From: Aquibacillus salsiterrae
GTDB taxonomy: Bacteria; Bacillota; Bacilli; Bacillales; Amphibacillaceae
Direction of reading: 5' to 3'
Assembly (NCBI RefSeq): GCF_028416595.1
Contig: NZ_JAMQKC010000014.1
Span: 1-60,065 of the forward strand
DNA: 60,065 nucleotides
Shown here in pieces: positions 53,925-60,065 of this stretch (positions are counted from its first letter, which is position 1; each line of letters starts with the position of its first letter). The translations under genes and the position numbers were made by a program. A model generated the notes under the pieces. That model was not told where the DNA came from. It worked only from the letters and a program-made list of their open reading frames with translations, and ran no database searches.

Positions 53925-54362
53925 ATGCGCACAACTTTCATGGCGAATGAAACTAATATCGAACGTAAATGGCTTGTTGTTGATGCTGAAGGTAAAACAC
54001 TAGGTCGACTATCTAGTGAAGTTGCTTCAATCCTTCGTGGTAAGCACAAACCAACTTATACACCGCATGTAGACACTGGTGATCATGTAATCATTATTAA
54101 TGCAGAGAAAATTGAATTAACTGGTAAGAAATTAAATGACAAAATGTACTATCGTCATTCTAACCACCCTGGTGGATTAAAAGCTCGTACAGCTTTAGAA
54201 ATGCGTACGAAATACCCTGAGCAAATGCTTGAACTTACAATCAAAGGCATGCTTCCAAAAGGTAGTCTTGGTCGTAAAATGGGTAAGAAATTGCACGTAT
54301 TTAGAGGACCTGAACATAATCATCAAGCACAAAAACCAGAAGTTTACGAACTTCGCGGATAA
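53925..54362 (+). CDS. rplM: 50S ribosomal protein L13
   Basis: The 145-residue early assembly protein begins [31 protein letters not shown] in segments and contains [22 protein letters not shown] and [25 protein letters not shown] precedes ATG. The family N-terminus MRTTxMA supports 53925. rpsI follows after 20 bp. Confidence 0.97.
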   Translation: MRTTFMANETNIERKWLVVDAEGKTLGRLSSEVASILRGKHKPTYTPHVDTGDHVIIINAEKIELTGKKLNDKMYYRHSNHPGGLKARTALEMRTKYPEQMLELTIKGMLPKGSLGRKMGKKLHVFRGPEHNHQAQKPEVYELRG

Positions 54363-54382
54363 TTTAAAGGAGGTAACGAATA

Positions 54383-54775
54383 GTGGCACAAGTACAATAC
54401 TACGGTACCGGTCGTCGTAAGAGTTCAACTGCTCGTGTACGTTTAGTTCCAGGAACTGGACGTATCGTTGTTAATAAACGTGATGCGGAAGATTACTTCC
54501 CATACGAAACGCTTCGTACAATCATCAAGCAACCTTTAGCTATTACTGAAACTGAAGGTAGCTATGATGTATTAGTAAATGTAACAGGTGGTGGATTCAC
54601 TGGTCAAGCTGGTGCAATTCGTCATGGTGTTTCTCGTGCATTGTTACAAGCAGATCCAGAATATCGCGCAGCATTAAAGCGCGAAGGATTCCTAACTCGT
54701 GACGCTCGTATGAAAGAACGTAAGAAATACGGTCTTAAAGGCGCTCGTCGTGCACCACAGTTCTCAAAGCGTTAA
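54383..54775 (+). CDS. rpsI: 30S ribosomal protein S9
   Basis: The 130-residue protein has a C-terminal tail ([10 protein letters not shown]) that reaches P-site t[33 protein letters not shown] in segments is typical. The start is GTG with AAAGGAGGT upstream. A terminator follows. Confidence 0.97.
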   Translation: MAQVQYYGTGRRKSSTARVRLVPGTGRIVVNKRDAEDYFPYETLRTIIKQPLAITETEGSYDVLVNVTGGGFTGQAGAIRHGVSRALLQADPEYRAALKREGFLTRDARMKERKKYGLKGARRAPQFSKR

Positions 54776-54789
54776 TATATCTACGTTTC

Positions 54790-54826
54790 AAGGCTCTTTT
54801 CACTTTGGTGGAAAGGGTCTTTTTTA
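54790..54826 (+). terminator. Terminator after rpsI
   Basis: AAGGCTCTTTTCAC-tttg-GTGGAAAGGGTCTT, with some G-T pairs, is followed by a T run. Confidence 0.8.
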
Positions 54827-54830
54827 ACAA

Positions 54831-54914
54831 GATAAGAAAGTATAAAAAAAATCTAAGAGCTGTCTAGCTCCAGTGCCTGCCTTAGTCTTCCCAAGGCGCC
54901 TTGCGCTTTTCTTA
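54831..54914 (-). repeat. Dispersed palindromic element, short copy
   Basis: It starts GATAAGAAAGTATAAA and ends GCGCTTTTCTTA, giving inverted ends TAAGAAAG/CTTTTCTTA. Inside is AGCTGTCTAGCTCC followed by CAGTGCC...GGCGCC. Its reverse complement aligns with the start of the copy at 8008 (TAAGAAAAGCG-AAG-CGC). The tall middle hairpin of that copy is absent. Confidence 0.7.
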
Positions 54915-54922
54915 TTTAAAAG

Positions 54923-54952
54923 GTCATAAATTAGTATCTTGTCCCATATAGT
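54923..54952 (+). promoter_or_regulatory. Candidate sigma-E promoter of cwlD
   Basis: GTCATAAA (54923-54930), a 14-bp spacer and CATATAGT (54945-54952) resemble the mother-cell sigma-E consensus. The same geometry occurs before pdaB. cwlD is sporulation-controlled in B. subtilis. Confidence 0.55.
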
Positions 54953-54986
54953 GAGAAACAGGAATATATATAGGGGGAAGAGGCTG

Positions 54987-55712
54987 ATGAGGCGAGCAAT
55001 AAAAATTGGTTGTTGGTTGATTGGGGCCGTACTACTCGTCATACTTGTGCAATATCCGATTCAAAAATCCACGAATTCCTGGGATTCTTGGTCATTACCG
55101 CTGTCAGGTAAAACAATTGTCATTGACCCGGGACACGGTGGCCCGGACGGTGGTGCTGTTGGTGCTGATGATACACTAGAGAAGGATATTGCACTACAAG
55201 TGTCTAAAATTCTTCGTGATTATCTACAACAATCTGGTGCGTTGGTATATTTGACTAGAGAAGATGATAGAGACCTTGCAAGTACGGATACGAAAGGGTT
55301 GTCACGAAGAAAGGCAGAAGACATAAGGCAAAGGGTTAATTTTATTCAAGAAAAGAACCCGGACTTATTCCTAAGTATCCATTTGAACGCCATCCCTCAA
55401 GAACAATGGCGGGGCGCTCAATCCTTTTACTACCCAGGATTAGAGAAAAGCGAACGATTAGCTAAGTTAATTCAAGCTGAGATTAAACGAAATCTTGGAA
55501 ACACGAAACGTGATGCATTAGCCTTAAACGGTATTTATTTGCTCAAACATGCTAAAGCGCCAGGTGCATTAGTTGAAATCGGCTTCCTGTCCAACACACA
55601 TGAGCGTGGGTTACTTAAATCAAATGAGTACCAAAGGAAAATGGCTGCAAGTATGTATGAAGGTGTACTGCGCTACGTAACAGAAGGTGAAGAAGAAAAG
55701 GATGCGGAATAA
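54987..55712 (+). CDS. cwlD: Germination-specific N-acetylmuramoyl-L-alanine amidase CwlD
   Basis: The 241-residue Amidase_3 enzyme is needed, with PdaA, to make muramic-delta-lactam in spore cortex. One N-terminal membrane or signal helix (about 5-23) is followed by the zinc amidase fold. Ligands and catalytic residues lie in VIDPGHGGPDGG (His50), LEKDIAL, SIHLNA and LVEIGFLSN. ATG 54987 follows AGGGGGAAGAGG; the in-frame ATG 54939 precedes the candidate -10 region and is not used. Confidence 0.94.
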   Translation: MRRAIKIGCWLIGAVLLVILVQYPIQKSTNSWDSWSLPLSGKTIVIDPGHGGPDGGAVGADDTLEKDIALQVSKILRDYLQQSGALVYLTREDDRDLASTDTKGLSRRKAEDIRQRVNFIQEKNPDLFLSIHLNAIPQEQWRGAQSFYYPGLEKSERLAKLIQAEIKRNLGNTKRDALALNGIYLLKHAKAPGALVEIGFLSNTHERGLLKSNEYQRKMAASMYEGVLRYVTEGEEEKDAE

Positions 55713-55732
55713 TAAGTTGTAATCCATATCAC

Positions 55733-55760
55733 TTATGAAAAATGGCAGATATGTTATACT
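55733..55760 (+). promoter_or_regulatory. Extended -10 promoter of salA
   Basis: TGTTATACT with a TGn extension, -10 TATACT (55755-55760); the best -35 is TTATGA (55733-55738). It lies 39 bp before the start codon. Confidence 0.5.
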
Positions 55761-55798
55761 ATACCTATAGTTTTAAATTTAAGGGATGGTGACATATT

Positions 55799-56848
55799 TT
55801 GTTAACAAAAGACCAAGTGATAGCTTTGTTAAATCCGATTAAGGATCCTTTTTTACATAAAACCTTGGAAGAAACAGGTGGGATTGAGCAAGTAACTATA
55901 AAAGAAGAAAAGAATCACGTTAGTGTAAAACTTGCCATTGGAAAGGTAAACACAGCTGAGCAAATGCAGCTGCAACAAGAATTAGTGAACCTCCTAAAAA
56001 AAGAAGGCGCTGCAACGGTAGGATTAAGGTTTAACCAATTGCCTAATGAGGTCATAGCTAAATTCCAACCGACATCCGAAGCAGATACGTCACTCTTAGG
56101 TGAAGGTTCTGGTACTAAATTTCTTGCAATTGCTAGCGGAAAAGGTGGGGTTGGTAAATCAACAGTTACGGTTAACCTTGCTGTTGCACTGGCTCGATTA
56201 GGTAAAAAGGTTGGAATTATTGACGCTGATATATACGGATTCAGTGTTCCTGATATGATGGGAGTGGAGGAACGACCAACGCTAAGAGGGAATCGAATTG
56301 TTCCGGTCGAAAGATTTGGTGTGAAAATTATGTCTATGGGTTTTTTTGTGGAAGATAACTCCCCAGTCATTTGGCGAGGGCCAAGACTAGGCAAAATGTT
56401 GACAAGCTTTTTTAAAGAAGTGGAATGGGGCGATATAGACTATTTACTTCTAGATCTCCCTCCTGGAACCGGTGATGTTGCTTTAGATGTTCATAACATG
56501 ATTCCTTCATCAAAAGAAGTCATTGTTACGACACCGCATCCAACTGCTGCATTTGTAGCTGCAAGAGCAGGGCAAATGGCATTACAAACAGATCATGAAA
56601 TATTAGGTGTTATCGAAAACATGTCCTTTTTTGAAAGTAAACTTACTGGTGAAAAAGAATACGTATTTGGAAAAGGTGGCGGTGACAAGCTAGCCGATGC
56701 TTTACAAACAAAAGTAATAGGTCGACTGTCGCTGCAACAACCTTATGATGAGGGTGAGTTCGCTCCTTCTGTCTATCAAGAAGATCATCCAAACGGACAA
56801 GAATACCGTAATATCGCTGCTCAAGTTATTGCTAAATTTGAGGAATAA
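55799..56848 (+). CDS. salA: Mrp/NBP35-family ATPase SalA
   Basis: The 349-residue P-loop ATPase has an N-terminal MIP18-like domain (about 1-85) and Walker A SGKGGVGKST (113-122). IDADIYGFSVPDMMG and LLLDLPPGTGDVALDV are diagnostic for Mrp. The C-terminal CxxC found in iron-sulfur carrier Mrp proteins is absent here. B. subtilis SalA acts as a regulator that represses scoC. The start codon is TTG, with AAGGGATGGTGA upstream. It is transcribed toward gerD and meets it at a shared terminator. Confidence 0.92.
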   Translation: MLTKDQVIALLNPIKDPFLHKTLEETGGIEQVTIKEEKNHVSVKLAIGKVNTAEQMQLQQELVNLLKKEGAATVGLRFNQLPNEVIAKFQPTSEADTSLLGEGSGTKFLAIASGKGGVGKSTVTVNLAVALARLGKKVGIIDADIYGFSVPDMMGVEERPTLRGNRIVPVERFGVKIMSMGFFVEDNSPVIWRGPRLGKMLTSFFKEVEWGDIDYLLLDLPPGTGDVALDVHNMIPSSKEVIVTTPHPTAAFVAARAGQMALQTDHEILGVIENMSFFESKLTGEKEYVFGKGGGDKLADALQTKVIGRLSLQQPYDEGEFAPSVYQEDHPNGQEYRNIAAQVIAKFEE

Positions 56849-56853
56849 TGATA

Positions 56854-56911
56854 GGAAGAGCGCAGGGCGCCCGGAGCTAGACAGCTCTTGCATTGTTTAT
56901 ACTTTCTTATC
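56854..56911 (+). repeat. Dispersed palindromic element, minimal copy
   Basis: GGAAGAGCGCAGGGCGCCCGG is followed by AGCTAGACAGCTC and then TTTATACTTTCTTATC, the reverse complement of the GATAAGAAAGTATAAA end of the copy at 54831. The central hairpin is reduced to a few base pairs. It begins 6 bp after the salA stop. Confidence 0.65.
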
Positions 56912-56921
56912 TTATAAGATA

Positions 56922-56957
56922 AACAAAATGCTTGGAATGAAATCCAAGCATTTTGTT
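56922..56957. terminator. Bidirectional terminator between salA and gerD
   Basis: A perfect 15-bp inverted repeat, AACAAAATGCTTGGA/TCCAAGCATTTTGTT with a 6-nt loop. It lies between convergent genes and carries T-rich arms on both strands. Confidence 0.8.
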
Positions 56958-56976
56958 CGTGACGTTTTCTTGCTTT

Positions 56977-57019
56977 AGCTTGTCCCTTAGGCTAGGCAAG
57001 ATGCCCTTCGCTTTTCTTA
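56977..57019 (-). repeat. Dispersed palindromic element overlapping gerD stop
   Basis: AGCTTGTCCCTTAGGCTAGGC is followed by a TTCGCTTTTCTTA end. On the minus strand it starts TAAGAAAAGCGAAGG. The TAA of that end is the gerD stop codon (57017-57019). Confidence 0.55.
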
Positions 57020-57667
57020 TTGACTTTCTCCTCCTGAATCGCCGCCTTGGCCACCGCTAGAATCGCCGCCGGATCCTCCATCACTACTTTCTCCACTGCT
57101 TTGGTCTTTCGTTCCAGATTTCATATTTTCGGCAGCTTTAAGAACTAGATCACTAATTTTGGCTTTGAAAAGTGGCGTGTCCAACTGCTCTTGGATAACC
57201 TTTTCAAGATACTGGCGAAACTCTTGACCAGTTACGACTGTACTCATCTGTTTTTCCATATCAGGATTTTGAAGAATTTCAATCATTTTCTTTTGGTATT
57301 CTGCATCGCTCATTAAGCCTTTTATGACGTCTTCTTGCTTATCTTGCATCGATTTAGCAAAAGACTCAACAAATTTTGGGTCCTCAAACATTTTAGTCCA
57401 AAATTCTTTTCCTTTATCTGATGTAAGCGACTCTGTAACCGATTGTTTAACAAGTTTTGAATCAATAACAAAGGTTTTCTGCATTTCATCGTCATTTAAT
57501 ACTTCAGTAATTGCTTTTTTTCCCTCATCTGTTTTTAATATATCGGTAACCATTTTCTTAGTTGTTTCATAATCAGTTTTTTCTCCATTTGCTGAACCCG
57601 CACCACCGCAAGCAGTCAACAATAGAAAGGAGAAACAAATAAGAGCGATTGGTATTATTCGATTCAT
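57017..57667 (-). CDS. gerD: Spore germination lipoprotein GerD
   Basis: The 216-residue lipoprotein of the spore inner membrane is needed to cluster germinant receptors (germinosome). The signal peptide MNRIIPIALICFSFLLLTAC ends at lipobox Cys20. A charged helical body (about 30-185) carries repeated KM/EIL-type helices, and a Ser/Gly/Asp-rich tail follows. The start is set by AAAGGAGT just upstream; the reading frame continues further upstream without a ribosome site. It is divergent from kbaA with a candidate sigma-G promoter. Confidence 0.92.
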   Translation of the reverse strand: MNRIIPIALICFSFLLLTACGGAGSANGEKTDYETTKKMVTDILKTDEGKKAITEVLNDDEMQKTFVIDSKLVKQSVTESLTSDKGKEFWTKMFEDPKFVESFAKSMQDKQEDVIKGLMSDAEYQKKMIEILQNPDMEKQMSTVVTGQEFRQYLEKVIQEQLDTPLFKAKISDLVLKAAENMKSGTKDQSSGESSDGGSGGDSSGGQGGDSGGESQ

Positions 57668-57699
57668 ATATCGGACTCCTTTCATGTTTTTCTTACTTT

Positions 57700-57729
57700 T
57701 AATATGGTATCCAAGCAAGAAAATATGTA
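57700..57729 (-). promoter_or_regulatory. Candidate sigma-G promoter of gerD
   Basis: On the minus strand TACATA (57729-57724), a 17-bp spacer and CATATTA (57706-57700) fit the forespore sigma-G pattern (GMATW/CATNNTA) fairly well. gerD is sigma-G dependent in B. subtilis. Confidence 0.5.
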
Positions 57730-57802
57730 TCAGGAGAGAAAAATGCTCTTGTTCATGGTAAAATACATAGGACTTGCAAAATTGCATGAAAGGAAGGTTG
57801 TT

Positions 57803-58393
57803 TTGAAGAGTAAAAATATTGTACGTCTGTTTTTCTCAACACTGCTTTTAGGTATCGCGGTTACTTTAATTACAAGTTTTTTTGTGAAAGCAGGAGCTTA
57901 CGCAAAATTCATTAATCCTTTTGATCTGTTTGAATTATTCGGAGTAATTATTTTCTTTGCAGCTTTAGGAGCTGTGTTTAGTCTGGTTAGTCAAATGGGC
58001 TTTTTTGCTTATTTAACCGTTAACCAATTAGCTCTTGGAATGTTTAGAAGTTATTGGGGTTTTATTCAAATTATTCTTATAATCATAACCCTTTTTGATT
58101 TGGTTTATTTTCGATATAAAGCATCTGAAACAGGAACTATCTGGACATATGTACTCATCTCTCTAGGCTTACTAATTTATAGTTTGGTCATTGCACGAAA
58201 GAAGGCAAAGGAAACAAACCAAGGTGCATTTATCCCAGCTCTATTCTTTATGGTTGTAGTTACTTCAATTGAATGGGTTCCTGCTCTTAGAACTAGTGGT
58301 TCTGATTATTCCTGGCTTATGATTGTCCCATTACTTTGTTGTAATGCTTATCAACTATTACGCTTACACCATCTGATCGATAAAAATACCTAG
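57803..58393 (+). CDS. kbaA: KinB-signalling pathway activation protein KbaA
   Basis: The 196-residue membrane protein is needed for the KinB branch of sporulation phosphorelay in B. subtilis. About six hydrophobic segments are visible, starting with LFFSTLLLGIAVTLITSFFV (9-28). SQMGFFAYLTVNQLALGMFRSYWGF is the conserved core. TTG 57803 follows AAAGGAAGG and gives MKSKNIVRLFFSTLL like relatives; the long upstream frame crosses the gerD promoter. Mechanism unknown. Confidence 0.9.
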   Translation: MKSKNIVRLFFSTLLLGIAVTLITSFFVKAGAYAKFINPFDLFELFGVIIFFAALGAVFSLVSQMGFFAYLTVNQLALGMFRSYWGFIQIILIIITLFDLVYFRYKASETGTIWTYVLISLGLLIYSLVIARKKAKETNQGAFIPALFFMVVVTSIEWVPALRTSGSDYSWLMIVPLLCCNAYQLLRLHHLIDKNT

Positions 58394-58399
58394 TCACAT

Positions 58400-58438
58400 A
58401 AAAAAGAGGATGACTTATTTTAATCATTCCTCTTTTTT
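58400..58438. terminator. Bidirectional terminator between kbaA and pdaB
   Basis: AAAAAAGAGGATGA (58400-58413) pairs with TCATTCCTCTTTTTT (58424-58438), with one bulge. T runs lie at both ends for convergent genes. Confidence 0.85.
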
Positions 58439-58440
58439 AA

Positions 58441-58473
58441 CAGTTAGGCTGACCAAGGCGCGACTTGTACTTA
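58441..58473 (-). repeat. Dispersed element fragment at pdaB stop
   Basis: On the minus strand it reads TAA (the pdaB stop), GTACAAGTCGCGCCTTGGTCAGCCTAAC. AAGTCGCG-CTTGGTCAG-CTAA matches 8019-8044 closely. Only the 5' third of the element is present. Confidence 0.5.
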
Positions 58474-59232
58474 ATTGATTTCTTTAGACTTAGTGTCTGC
58501 CCTAGATATTAACTCAGATATACTGACGAAGTTAAATCCTTTATTTTTTAATCCTGGTAAAATTGTATCTAATGCTTTTGGTGTTTGTTTCACAGAATCT
58601 GATGCATGTAACAAAATAATATCCCCATTTGATGTTTGTTTCATTATATTATCGACAATGTTTTGTGTCCCAGGATTTTTCCAATCATTAGGGTTGATAT
58701 TCCATTGGATGACTTGATACCCTTGATTTTCTGCAAGCTTAAGCACTTCTTCATTTAAGTGACCACTAGGTGTGCGAAGCAGTTTAATATCTGAATAACC
58801 TAGTTTGGAAAAGGTATCCTTGGCAAGGGTTAGATCCCTTCTTACTTGTTCAATCTCTTGTTTTAGATAACTTTTGTAGCGATAGCCTAACATGCCTATC
58901 TCATGGCCATCCTCCTCAATTTTTTCTAATAAATCTGGGTGTCGTTCTGCCCACTCCCCTGCAACAAAGAAAGTTGCTTTAACGTCATACTTGTCCAATT
59001 TTTCTAAAATAGGTTCAACCATTTCATTTCCCCAACTTATGTTAAAGGTTAAGCCAATGTTTGGATCCTTTTCACTTCCTTTACTTAAAGCTGCAGGGTT
59101 TTCTTTAGAAGAGAAAACAGAAAAAGAGCTTTCAGTTTCAACTAATAAAAAAATGGCACTAAATAATGCTGCAGTTAGAACTAACCCCCATTTTTTCCAG
59201 TTTTTAACCGTAAAGACAAAAAAATGTTGCAT
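58471..59232 (-). CDS. pdaB: Polysaccharide deacetylase-family sporulation protein PdaB
   Basis: The 253-residue NodB-homology protein is needed to keep spores stable late in sporulation. An N-terminal membrane anchor (about 15-33) is followed by the NodB fold. ATFFVAGEWAERHP, DGHEIGMLGY and LLRTPSGHLNEEV are present. Motif 1 reads LTFNISWG with Asn64 where most family members, including B. subtilis as I recall it, have Asp; the codon is AAC. Deacetylase activity is therefore doubtful. GGGGGAGGAACG precedes the ATG. A sigma-E-like promoter lies upstream. Confidence 0.93.
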   Translation of the reverse strand: MQHFFVFTVKNWKKWGLVLTAALFSAIFLLVETESSFSVFSSKENPAALSKGSEKDPNIGLTFNISWGNEMVEPILEKLDKYDVKATFFVAGEWAERHPDLLEKIEEDGHEIGMLGYRYKSYLKQEIEQVRRDLTLAKDTFSKLGYSDIKLLRTPSGHLNEEVLKLAENQGYQVIQWNINPNDWKNPGTQNIVDNIMKQTSNGDIILLHASDSVKQTPKALDTILPGLKNKGFNFVSISELISRADTKSKEIN

Positions 59233-59260
59233 CGTTCCTCCCCCTTTTAGGACTTGCTCT

Positions 59261-59290
59261 ATTTTATGCCCTTCATTCAGGCAATATGAT
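59261..59290 (-). promoter_or_regulatory. Candidate sigma-E promoter of pdaB
   Basis: On the minus strand ATCATATT (59290-59283), a 14-bp spacer and CATAAAAT (59268-59261) match the sigma-E consensus well. The spacing is the same as in the cwlD candidate. Confidence 0.65.
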
Positions 59291-59366
59291 GTTTAAAAGA
59301 TTAAAAACTAATAATTTTAACGATTATGGTTATGATATAAGGGTACTGATTAATAGGAGGGATAAG

Positions 59367-59588
59367 ATGATTGGCTTCCTAGTAAACGATGTAGAATTAA
59401 AAGAAGTAGAGTACCTTATAAAAAGGGAATTAGAGGAATTACTATTGGATTTAGAAGATAGCAGAATTGATCATCTAGTTAAAAGAGCTATGCAAGAAAG
59501 GTATCGGGTACTTTTTCAATTATTTCGACGCGTTGCAAGTGAGAAAGAATGTATGAAGTACATACCAAAGAAATTAGAGAATGAATAA
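59367..59588 (+). CDS. Small conserved protein of unknown function
   Basis: The 73-residue protein is predicted to be nearly all helical and highly charged, with VELKEVEYLIKRELEELLLDLED and HLVKRAMQERYRVLFQLFRRVASEKECMKYI in segments. I recall similar short proteins near this locus in other Bacillaceae but cannot assign a function. ATG 59367 follows TAGGAGGG; the longer frame from 59286 overlaps the pdaB promoter. It is a lone gene facing the rrn operon. Confidence 0.75.
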   Translation: MIGFLVNDVELKEVEYLIKRELEELLLDLEDSRIDHLVKRAMQERYRVLFQLFRRVASEKECMKYIPKKLENE

Positions 59589-59607
59589 ATACAAGCATCA
59601 ATCAAAA

Positions 59608-59637
59608 GATGGCAAAATTCTTATGGATTTTGTCATC
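59608..59637 (+). terminator. Hairpin after the small gene, possible terminator
   Basis: GATGGCAAAATTC (59608-59620) pairs with GGATTTTGTCATC (59625-59637) over 13 bp including G-T pairs. There is no clear T run after it, so it may instead stabilise the mRNA 3' end. Confidence 0.45.
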
Positions 59638-59705
59638 ACTTATGATTACCTAACTATGATGATGCGGAGGATAAAATAGTGTAATGGTATTTTGTGAAAA
59701 AACTA

Positions 59706-59734
59706 TTGATATTTAAAATAGTATGTGCTATATT
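59706..59734 (+). promoter_or_regulatory. rrn promoter P1
   Basis: TTGATA (59706-59711), a 17-bp spacer and TATATT (59729-59734). It is the distal promoter of the downstream rRNA operon, in an AT-rich setting. Confidence 0.65.
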
Positions 59735-59799
59735 ATTTTTTGTTGTCAGTTTATGACCAGTTATCAAACAATACTTCGAAAAAAATATTACAATAAGTA

Positions 59800-59828
59800 T
59801 TGACGCGACTGTGTAATTGTGATATATT
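59800..59828 (+). promoter_or_regulatory. rrn promoter P2
   Basis: TTGACG (59800-59805), a 17-bp spacer and TATATT (59823-59828). The P1-P2 tandem is the usual Bacillus rrn arrangement. Confidence 0.75.
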
Positions 59829-59852
59829 ATAACTTGTCGCTAAAACGACACT

Positions 59853-59941
59853 GATTGGAACGTTGATCTTTGAAAACTGAACAAAACAACCAGTATGTTA
59901 AGAAATACAATTGCTAGTCAAGTTTATGAGTAAATCAATCA
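59853..59941 (+). promoter_or_regulatory. 16S leader with processing/antitermination sequence
   Basis: It contains GATCTTTGAAAACTGAACAAAAC, the conserved Bacillus rrn leader string. TTGAAAACT is complementary to the 23S-5S spacer strand at 544-552. It leads directly into 16S. Confidence 0.7.
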
Positions 59942-60065
59942 TTTATTGGAGAGTTTGATCTTGGCTCAGGACGAACGCTGGCGGCGTGCCTAATACATGC
60001 AAGTCGAGCGCGTGAAACTAGTTGATCCCTTCGGGGTGACGCTGGTGGACCGAGCGGCGGACGGG
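59942..60065 (+). rRNA. 16S ribosomal RNA, 5' end (partial)
   Basis: It matches the 16S 5' end: TTTATTGGAGAGTTTGATC..., GGACGAACGCTGGCGGCGTG, CTAATACATGCAAGTCGAGCG. The gene runs out of the window. One base in the otherwise invariant 27F region differs (T at 59961). Confidence 0.97.

Noticed and set aside
56119-56848. SalA as an iron-sulfur carrier (Mrp/ApbC)
   Set aside because: The C-terminal CxxC needed to bridge a cluster is absent; the sequence is closest to the Bacillus SalA lineage.

Overview
This window is a Bacillaceae (endospore-forming, low-GC Firmicutes) chromosome segment lying between two rRNA operons. It opens in the last ~119 nt of a 23S rRNA gene, followed by 5S, and closes in the first ~124 nt of the next 16S rRNA gene. 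Gene order closely follows the Bacillus subtilis ctsR-to-ybaN region, and spore genes (sigH, cwlD, gerD, kbaA, pdaB) support an endospore former. I cannot name the species. Nearly all genes are on the + strand; only gerD and pdaB are on the - strand.

Layout. (1) 1-740: 23S tail, an unusually long 23S-5S spacer filled with three tandem hairpin repeats, 5S rRNA and a terminator. (2) 895-1584: an mgtC-type membrane gene. (3) 1663-6330: the CtsR-controlled clpC operon (ctsR, mcsA, mcsB, clpC). (4) 6458-17271: radA, yacL, ispD, ispF, gltX, a cysteine-type T-box, cysE, cysS, mrnC, rlmB, rae1, sigH. The disA gene normally found between radA and yacL is absent; a repeat element lies in its place. (5) 17349-29638: rpmG, secE, nusG, rplK, rplA, rplJ, rplL, an rsmC-like methylase, rpoB, rpoC. 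(6) 29713-34685: ybxF, rpsL, rpsG, fusA, tuf. (7) 34945-50276: the S10-spc-alpha super-operon with secY, adk, map, a KOW-domain gene, infA, rpmJ and rpoA. (8) 50412-54826: ECF transporter energizing module, truA, rplM, rpsI. (9) 54831-59588: cwlD, salA, gerD, kbaA, pdaB and a small gene of unknown function. (10) 59608-60065: tandem rrn promoters, leader and the 16S start.

The genes together make up the core transcription and translation machinery (RNA polymerase subunits, NusG, about 30 ribosomal proteins, EF-G, EF-Tu, IF-1, two aminoacyl-tRNA synthetases, rRNA processing and methylation enzymes), with heat-shock proteolysis and sporulation genes at the edges. The protein genes look intact and ordinary. 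The less ordinary content is non-coding: a dispersed palindromic repeat family with short inverted ends, three related copies inserted in the rRNA precursor, a pseudoknot-capable rpoB leader, a hairpin between the Shine-Dalgarno and start codon of nusG, a hairpin-masked 24-codon ORF between rplK and rplA, and competing hairpins before fusA. Identifications come from recalled family sequences; no database search was run.
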